From contig CAYLHF010000001.1 of the NCBI GenBank assembly GCA_964383365.1, positions 62,001-126,000 of the forward strand: 64,000 bases of DNA, in the 5' to 3' direction. A model generated the notes under the pieces. The model had not been told where the DNA came from. It was given only the letters and a program-made list of their open reading frames with translations, and made no database searches. How positions within the stretch are numbered: the stretch's first letter is position 1; each line of letters starts with the position of its first letter. The DNA comes from CAYLHF01 sp964383365 (GTDB lineage: Bacteria; Bacteroidota; Rhodothermia; Rhodothermales; UBA10348). Below, one piece after another: positions 58,801-64,000 of this stretch. A program made the translations under genes and the position numbers.

Positions 58801-60230
58801 AGGCCGCACCGGCGTTGAGCGTGCCGGTGTTCGCGTTTCCGGCCGCATCGGCAACGGAGGTCCCGGTACTTTCGTCGAGTCGATAGTAGGCCACCAGTCC
58901 GCTCTCTGTGCCCGTAAGTGGAGCCGTTGAAAACGTGCGTACCTGTGTCGCAGTCAATGTGGTATTCCACAGGCGCACTTCGTCCATATCCCCGGTGTAG
59001 AATCCACTTGCCGGCCCACGACGGCCAAGCAAAAGCGACGAGGCCAGCGCCGTGGGTGCTGGTGGGTTACCCGCGGCCTGCTCGGCTCCGTTGACATAGA
59101 GGTGCATCTTGGGCGATGCCGTGTCGTCGAACGTAACGGCCACATGATTCCATGCCCCGCCTCTGATAACGGCAGGACCGGAAGACTCTATCCCTCCGGA
59201 ATTGTTTGTCTCGTAAGCGATATGGCCCGACGAAAGCACCGAGAGATTGTAGGCACCTGTCAAATCCACTCCCACGCCATCCTTACTCAGGAACGTCCCC
59301 CCGACCCCGGTGGGTGGTTTTATCCAGGCCGAAATAGTAAAGGTGCTCGTCATATCGAGCGTATTCGCATCGGCGATCTCGATATAGTCATNNNNNNNNN
59401 NNNNNNNNNNNNNNNNNNNNNNNNNNNNNNNNNNNNNNNNNNNNNNNNNNNNNNNNNNNNNNNNNNNNNNNNNNNNNNNNNNNNNNNNNNNACGTAAGGG
59501 TACCCGTGTTCGTGTTACCGGATGTATCTCCCGCAGACGTGCCCGATGTCTCGTCAAAATGGTAATTCGCTACCAGACCTGCCGCCGTCGGAAACTGAAT
59601 CTCGTTGTACGTGGACAGAACTTGCGCGGGCGTTCGCGTCACGTTCCAGAGCCTTACCTCGTCGATCTGTCCATTAAAGAACCCGCTTGCGGGTCCTCGT
59701 CTACCGATTAGAAGACTCGAAGGAAGGGCCGATGGAGCCGTGACCGCACCGCTGGCCTTGTCCACACCGTTGATATAAATATGCATCTGGGGTGTAGCGC
59801 CGCTATCATACGTAACGGCTACGTGATTCCACGATCCACCGGTGATGACGGCCGCCCCTGTCGTGGTCACCGTGCCCTGATTATTCGTCTCGTATTCGAT
59901 ATGGCCTGTTGAAAGCAACGCAACGTTGTAGGCACCCGTCAAATCTACCCCTACACCATCCTTGCTCAGAATCGTGCCCCCGGTACCGGCCGCCGGCTTG
60001 ATCCACATCTCCAGCGTGAACGTGCTGGTAAGATCGAGCGTATTCGCATCAGCGATCGATATGTAGTCGTCCACACCATCGAACGTCACCGCATTCCCGG
60101 CCACCTGGGCAAACGCCATAGTCGGGGTCCAGATCAGGAAGATTGCTACGGTCAATAGGATGCCGAGTGGATTCGAGATTCGTCCGGCTCGCCGGGTGAT
60201 TGAATCAGGACGGCCTGAGTGCTTTCGCAT
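46872..60230 (-). CDS. Giant T9SS surface protein, about 4,400 residues, interrupted by three gaps
   Basis: Starts at ATG 60230 with a signal peptide ending TMAFAQ. In order: LamG 1 and 2 (gap between), a DUF11-like domain, LamG 3 (cut by a gap), nine Fn3-like modules with paired cysteines (module 4 carries LamG 4 and 5 as an insert), a seven-repeat FG-GAP propeller before module 9, LamG 6, and carboxypeptidase-regulatory-like domains. Then come an unidentified region of about 400 residues, Ig-like Big_5 (FDEDLSC), an RGVA module, two GWN-type modules (GWTWFS, GWNWIG), a divergent RGVA module and a T9SS tail (YPNPFSQVTHIRYAL). Collapsing the false gap at 53338 restores the frame, proving one gene there; the frame also shifts at gap 59392, whose size is unknown. 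It heads a four-gene operon. Binding of glycans or cell surfaces is inference. Confidence 0.8.
53150..54430 (-). repeat. FG-GAP (integrin-alpha-like) propeller, seven repeats
   Basis: Seven repeats begin GDGFGKS, GDRFGHS, NAEYGGS, GDRLGDA, QASFGDA, GQAFGFD and SDHFGNA, with ends such as GAVYVFER and GRVYFFKR. Seven is the number for a closed propeller. Repeat 6 runs through the false gap. Confidence 0.8.
53338..53437. other. Assembly gap (100 N) with duplicated 55-nt flanks inside the giant gene
   Basis: Bases 53283-53337 and 53438-53492 are identical over exactly 55 nt, and both translate to the peptide HLFELNPGTGGFDEIREY in their frames. Removing 155 nt moves the frame by 2 mod 3, exactly what joins the two open frames. 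Confidence 0.95.
57896..57995. other. Assembly gap (100 N), real missing sequence in LamG 3
   Basis: The flanks differ. The upstream protein side stops inside a LamG domain (SSNALTL) and resumes at an Fn3-like module (TTVSASDDTF). By comparison with the other LamG copies roughly 80-100 residues are missing, so the true gap is probably larger than 100 bp. Confidence 0.8.
58796..60110 (-). repeat. Two near-identical LamG domains (copies 1 and 2)
   Basis: Both copies have IADANTLD-TSTFT, LSKDGVGVDLTGAYN, GHI-YETNN, LLIGRRGPASGF/LLLGRRGPASGF, DEVRLWN and FDE/LDESTGTSVADAAGN. Protein identity is high, while many third-codon positions differ, so the duplication is not recent. Confidence 0.8.
59392..59491. 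other. Assembly gap (100 N) between LamG 1 and LamG 2
   Basis: The flanks differ and the two sides lie in different frames with 100 N, so the true length is not 100 modulo 3. The missing part is the linker and first strand between two very similar LamG domains, which may be why assembly stopped. Confidence 0.8.
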
Positions 60231-60249
60231 GATGAACTGGCTTTTTGCC

Positions 60250-60298
60250 CGACACAATCGGTGTCGAGAGAACCGTACGGCTGCGCGCGGTCTCTCGA
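60250..60298 (-). promoter_or_regulatory. Two overlapping hairpins in the leader of the giant operon
   Basis: Hairpin A is CGACAC-AATCG-GTGTCG (60250-60266). Hairpin B is TCGAGAGA(A)CCG paired with CGGTCTCTCGA (60264-60298). They share TCG at 60264-60266, so they cannot both form fully. They lie 20-70 nt upstream of the ATG at 60230 in a 350-bp divergent region with no gene. Confidence 0.45.
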
Positions 60299-60580
60299 AA
60301 GCCGATGGTGACGAACGTTTTCTTAACCGATTGCGGACGCTGGTGTCGTCCAGGTCAATCGATAGGGTTCCGGGGGTTAGTGATGCTCTGGGACGGGACC
60401 GTGATGGAATCCATCTCGATACCGGGTACAAGCGTACGGCGAGCGGTCTTGCCTTATCCGGACATAATCTGTCACTTTTGAGACATTTTCGACTGAAACA
60501 CTCCTGATTGGGTCCTCGAAAGTAGATGTAGATGGTTTTTGTACTTTGACCTTCGTCAACACCACCCTTCCATCCGAGAC

Positions 60581-61330
60581 GTGATTACACTCAAAAATCT
60601 ATCGGTAAGCTTCGGCAGAAAGACGGCTGTCGATCATTTTTCGACTCGGTTTTCGCGCGGAAAAACATCGGTTCTTATCGGTCCGAGTGGGTGTGGTAAA
60701 TCGACGCTGCTCCGGGTACTCACCGGCCTGGTGTGGCCCTCGGTCGGAAGCGTACGAATCAACGGAAAGCTTCTGACCGATGTAGGACTACGTTCTTTTC
60801 GTCAACGACTCGGCTACGTCATTCAGGATGGTGGCCTGTTTCCCCATTTGACGGCACGAGAAAACGTCGCTCTGGCTGCGAGACATCTGGGATGGAACCA
60901 CGACTCCATAGCCCATCGAATCGTCGAATTGACGGCGCTGGTTAGGCTAGACAGCGACCGACTGGACTGCTTCCCTTCCCAACTCTCCGGGGGTCAGCAG
61001 CAACGGGTGAGTCTCATGCGAGCCCTCATGCTCGATCCCGATCTGCTTCTTCTCGATGAGCCGCTCGGTGCCCTCGACCCGATGATTCGAGCCGATCTCC
61101 AGACGGATTTACACGCCATTTTCGCCCAACTTGGGAAAACGGTGATCATGGTCACGCATGACCTGGCTGAAGCCGCGTGGTTCGCGGATCGGATCTTTCT
61201 GCTCCGGGACGGTCATCTCGTTCAGGAAGGAACTGCGGAGGACTTGACCGATCGTCCATCCGAGGAATTCGTGACGACGTTTGTCTCGGCCCAGCGCCGA
61301 ATACGGATCGATGGAGGACAGGCATCATGA
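60581..61330 (+). CDS. Osmoprotectant-type ABC transporter ATP-binding protein
   Basis: 249 residues from GTG 60581. Walker A GPSGCGKST, Q-loop QDGGLFP, signature LSGGQQQR, Walker B LLLLDEP and switch histidine VTHD are all present. It matches the OpuCA/ProV/YehX group (glycine betaine, carnitine, choline) but lacks the C-terminal CBS domains that many of these carry. An in-frame TTG (60539) would add 14 residues before the normal family start. The stop overlaps the next gene's start by 4 nt (ATGA), so ATPase and permease are translationally coupled. Substrate is inferred from the partner. Confidence 0.9.
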   Translation: MITLKNLSVSFGRKTAVDHFSTRFSRGKTSVLIGPSGCGKSTLLRVLTGLVWPSVGSVRINGKLLTDVGLRSFRQRLGYVIQDGGLFPHLTARENVALAARHLGWNHDSIAHRIVELTALVRLDSDRLDCFPSQLSGGQQQRVSLMRALMLDPDLLLLDEPLGALDPMIRADLQTDLHAIFAQLGKTVIMVTHDLAEAAWFADRIFLLRDGHLVQEGTAEDLTDRPSEEFVTTFVSAQRRIRIDGGQAS

Positions 61331-62856
61331 GACAGATGCTCTTACTCGGGCGGAAGGTATTGGCACTGCCAGCAATCGGCTTGACGACCATCCTGCTGGT
61401 CCAGACAGCCCTGCGACCGCCGGCTTCGTACGCCCAAACGATCGGTTCCAAGAGTTTTACGGAGAACGTGATACTCGGAGAGATCGCCGTTCAACTGACC
61501 GATGCCGATGCGCATCGAAAAGAATTAGGCGGCACGGCGATCCTCTGGAACGCCCTGCTCGCTGGAGACATCGACATCTATCCGGAATACACGGGGACGC
61601 TCCTCCAGGAAATTTTCTCCGGACACCTGGGCAGCAGTCCGCGTCTTTCCGAGCTGAGGGACTCACTTGAACAGCTCGGCGTGGGTATGACCGAACCACT
61701 GGGATTCAACGATACGTACGTTCTGGGAATGAGAGAGGAAACCGCTGATCGTCTCGGAATCACCCGCATTTCCGATCTGCCAGCCCATCCAAAACTCAGA
61801 TATGGTTTTTCGAATGAGTTTATGGACCGGGACGATGGATGGCCGTCACTCAGGGTGGCCTATAATCTGCCGTCCGATTATGTCCGGGGGATAGATCACG
61901 ACCTCGGTTATCGTGCGATGGAGTCTGGGTCAATCGACGTAAAAGATCTGTATTCGACCGATGCGGAGATCGCGTATTACCACCTGGCGACTCTCGAGGA
62001 TGATCGACATCATTTCCCGGAATACCGGGCCATATATCTGTACCGCCTGGATCTGGATTCGACGAAACTCGATGCTCTTCAACGGATTACGGGACAGATC
62101 GACGAACGTCAGATGATCGCTATGAATGGCCAGGCGAAACTTGACGGCGTCGCGGAATCCACCGTCGCGAGGGAGTTTGTTCGTAGTCTTGGCCTTGCTA
62201 CCAGGGGGTTGGACCGGGCGGAAACATGGCTGGACCGGCTCGCTGGAAATACGAAGGATCATCTGTTTCTGGTTATAGTCTCGCTCCTCGCGGCTATCGC
62301 ACTCGCCATTCCACTGGGCATTCTTGCGTCTCGAAATGCCACTACCGGTCGGATCATTCTGGGAGTGGTGGGCGCAGTATACACGATTCCTTCGCTCGCT
62401 CTCCTGGTGTTCATGATCCCGCTTCTCGGTATCGGCGGCCCTCCTGCTCTCGTCGCCCTGTTTCTCTACAGCCTGCTGCCCATCGTCCGAAATACGCACG
62501 AGGGCCTCACGGGTATCCCAAGATCTCTGACGGAGTCGGCAGAAGTCCTCGGCCTGCCAGAACGAACGATTCTGCTGAAAATCAAACTCCCGCTCTCTTC
62601 CGGAGCCATACTCGCCGGAATCAAGACGTCTGCCGTCATTAATATTGGTACGGCCACACTGGGGGCGTTAATAGGAGCGGGCGGATATGGACAACCGATC
62701 CTTACGGGTATACGACTCGACGATACGTCCCTGATTCTCGAAGGGGCGGTTCCGGCTGCTGTCTTGGCGCTGCTTGCTCAGGCGCTATTCGATCTTTCCG
62801 AGCGGTGGTTCGTTCCACGCGGTCTCAGACTCTCCAGGGAGCAGACCACAGAATAA
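61327..62856 (+). CDS. Fused substrate-binding protein and permease, glycine betaine/osmoprotectant ABC transporter
   Basis: 509 residues. A signal-anchor (about 10-34) precedes a periplasmic OpuAC-type binding domain (about 36-290: IGSKSFTENVILGEI, YPEYTGTLLQEIF, VKDLYSTDAEIA). Five to six membrane helices follow (about 300-490) with the ABC permease EAA-like loop (LTESAEVLGLPERTILLKIKLP). The binding domain is N-terminal to the permease; in other fused members (for example BusAB) it is C-terminal. ATG 61327 lies in the ATGA overlap with the ATPase. The pair would form a complete transporter. An aromatic cage for quaternary amines cannot be confirmed by eye, so the exact ligand is open. Confidence 0.9.
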   Translation: MRQMLLLGRKVLALPAIGLTTILLVQTALRPPASYAQTIGSKSFTENVILGEIAVQLTDADAHRKELGGTAILWNALLAGDIDIYPEYTGTLLQEIFSGHLGSSPRLSELRDSLEQLGVGMTEPLGFNDTYVLGMREETADRLGITRISDLPAHPKLRYGFSNEFMDRDDGWPSLRVAYNLPSDYVRGIDHDLGYRAMESGSIDVKDLYSTDAEIAYYHLATLEDDRHHFPEYRAIYLYRLDLDSTKLDALQRITGQIDERQMIAMNGQAKLDGVAESTVAREFVRSLGLATRGLDRAETWLDRLAGNTKDHLFLVIVSLLAAIALAIPLGILASRNATTGRIILGVVGAVYTIPSLALLVFMIPLLGIGGPPALVALFLYSLLPIVRNTHEGLTGIPRSLTESAEVLGLPERTILLKIKLPLSSGAILAGIKTSAVINIGTATLGALIGAGGYGQPILTGIRLDDTSLILEGAVPAAVLALLAQALFDLSERWFVPRGLRLSREQTTE

Positions 62857-62875
62857 AGATCGATCGAAACCATTG

Positions 62876-64000
62876 ATGGCAGACACCCTCACCGACCTCA
62901 AGACCCGACTCGGAAAAATCACCGACCTGAATCATTCGGCCGCTCTTCTGGAATGGGATCAGGAAACCTACATGCCGGAGGGCGCGGCCGCAGGCCGCGC
63001 CCAACAGATTGCCACCCTGCGGCAGTTGGCTCACGACATGCTGACCGACGATGCCATTCGTCGCCTCCTCGACGATCTCGAGGGCACGTTCGAAGAAGAT
63101 TCTCTCGAACACGATCTGATCCGAATCACACGAAAAGATTTCGACCGGGCAACAAAAATTCCGTCCGACCTCGTGGCTCGCATGGCGACGGCAGCCGCGA
63201 TGTCGAGACTGGCATGGAAAACAGCCAGGGAGACGAATGACTACCCAACGTTTGCCCCCCATCTCTCAGAAATTCTGGATCTCACACTCGAACAGGCTGA
63301 GGCTCTCGGGTACGATGAGTGCGCCTATGATGCCCTGCTCGACCAGTACGAGCCGGGCATGCGCACGAGCGAGGTGACGAGCGTTTTCGACGATCTCAGA
63401 GAACAGCTCGTCCCCATCGTCCATCAGCTCTCGAGCATACCCGGTCCGGACGTTGCGTTCCTTCACGCCCACTACCCACACCAGGCACAGTGGGAATTCG
63501 GGGAATCCGTAATCAGGGACTTCGGATATGATTTCCGAACGGGGCGACAGGATCTGTCCACCCATCCGTTCACAACCACCTTCTCGATCTCGGACGTGCG
63601 TCTCACCACCCGAATCGATGAACAGTTTTTCAACCCTGGTTTTTTCGGTACGCTACACGAGGCAGGACACGGGATGTACGAGCAGGGCGTGGCACTCGAT
63701 CTGGAGCGGACTCCGCTCGCGGACGGCACTTCGCTCGGCATGCATGAATCCCAGTCCAGGTTATGGGAGAATCTCATCGGCCGGAGCGAACTGTTCTGGA
63801 ATCATTACTTCCCCAAAGCGCAGGCGGCGTTTCCTCAGGCCCTCGGTCAGATATCTTCCAGGGACTTCTACCGGGGCATCAACCGGGTTGCCCCTTCTCT
63901 CGTGCGTGTCGAGGCGGACGAGGTGACGTACAACCTGCACATCATGATTCGATTCGAATTGGAGTGCGCCCTGATTGACGGTTCCGTAACCGTCGACCAA
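62876..64000 (+). CDS. M32 carboxypeptidase (Taq family), 5' part
   Basis: ATG 62876 opens a frame of 375 codons that runs off the right edge. The zinc motif is H261-E-A-G-H265 in TLHEAGHGMYEQG, followed by the family motif LGMHESQSRLWENLIG. The N-terminus (TRLGKITDLNHSAALLEWDQ, METYMPEGA-like QETYMPEGAA) is also typical. Full-length members have about 500 residues, so roughly a quarter is missing. These cytoplasmic metalloenzymes remove C-terminal residues except proline. It begins 19 nt after the transporter stop and may be co-transcribed. Confidence 0.93.
   Translation, partial: MADTLTDLKTRLGKITDLNHSAALLEWDQETYMPEGAAAGRAQQIATLRQLAHDMLTDDAIRRLLDDLEGTFEEDSLEHDLIRITRKDFDRATKIPSDLVARMATAAAMSRLAWKTARETNDYPTFAPHLSEILDLTLEQAEALGYDECAYDALLDQYEPGMRTSEVTSVFDDLREQLVPIVHQLSSIPGPDVAFLHAHYPHQAQWEFGESVIRDFGYDFRTGRQDLSTHPFTTTFSISDVRLTTRIDEQFFNPGFFGTLHEAGHGMYEQGVALDLERTPLADGTSLGMHESQSRLWENLIGRSELFWNHYFPKAQAAFPQALGQISSRDFYRGINRVAPSLVRVEADEVTYNLHIMIRFELECALIDGSVTVDQ

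Noticed and set aside
53321..59557. The giant gene treated as two or three separate genes
   Set aside because: Only the false gap and an unknown-size gap separate the frames; no internal signal peptide or tail is present, and collapsing the 55-nt duplication joins the frames.

Overview
The window reads like a chromosomal segment from an uncultured or draft-assembled member of the Bacteroidota/Rhodothermota (FCB) group. The evidence is five secreted proteins ending in type IX secretion (T9SS, Por) C-terminal sorting domains, plus a DUF3098 protein, a DUF5916 barrel protein, tricorn-like and VPS10/sortilin-like secreted proteins, a NamZ-type (DUF1343) lipoprotein and a fused aspartokinase-homoserine dehydrogenase. 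Several genes appear to use TTG or GTG starts. The sequence is a scaffold with six 100-N runs. Three of them (1514, 25492, 53338) are flanked by exact 55-nt duplications, so they are overlapping contig ends rather than missing sequence.

Layout. 1-1364: the end of an RsbW-like anti-sigma kinase and an overlapping response-regulator/PP2C phosphatase. 1361-7832: an 18-bp tandem repeat, a lipoprotein, ndk, a NamZ-like lipoprotein, DUF3098, mreD and thrA. 7833-17193: tRNA-Ala with a terminator, a VCBS/UnbV T9SS protein, a pentapeptide protein, an operon moeB/rhodanese - DUF5916 - lipoprotein, a DUF819 membrane protein and an orphan gene. 17241-21817: a tricorn-type protease with a small lipoprotein, and two small orphan genes around a gap. 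21836-24893: a type III polyketide synthase - methyltransferase - FAD monooxygenase operon. 24890-36513: a 5'-truncated class II glutamine amidotransferase, an M16 peptidase, a hybrid histidine kinase, a sortilin-like protein, a kelch T9SS protein and tRNA-Thr.

The most unusual region is 36728-60230. A single minus-strand operon of four consecutive genes covers about 23.5 kb and encodes very large, modular, exported proteins. In transcription order these are: a protein of about 4,400 residues (six LamG domains, nine Fn3-like modules with paired cysteines, a seven-repeat FG-GAP propeller, an unidentified region and a T9SS tail); a 705-residue protein with a possible cohesin-like N-terminus and a T9SS tail; a 1314-residue protein with eleven Fn3 domains and a T9SS tail; and a 1348-residue protein that ends in a dockerin-like pair of calcium loops and has no T9SS tail. 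All four share one beta-rich module, here called the RGVA module, which recurs seven times clearly and once in degenerate form. Together they look like a co-expressed surface structure, with a possible dockerin-cohesin link holding the one protein that lacks a sorting tail. Function is inferred from architecture only.

60581-64000 carries an osmoprotectant-type ABC transporter (ATPase plus a fused binding protein/permease) and the first 375 codons of an M32 carboxypeptidase. No CRISPR array, insertion sequence, phage gene or rRNA was seen.
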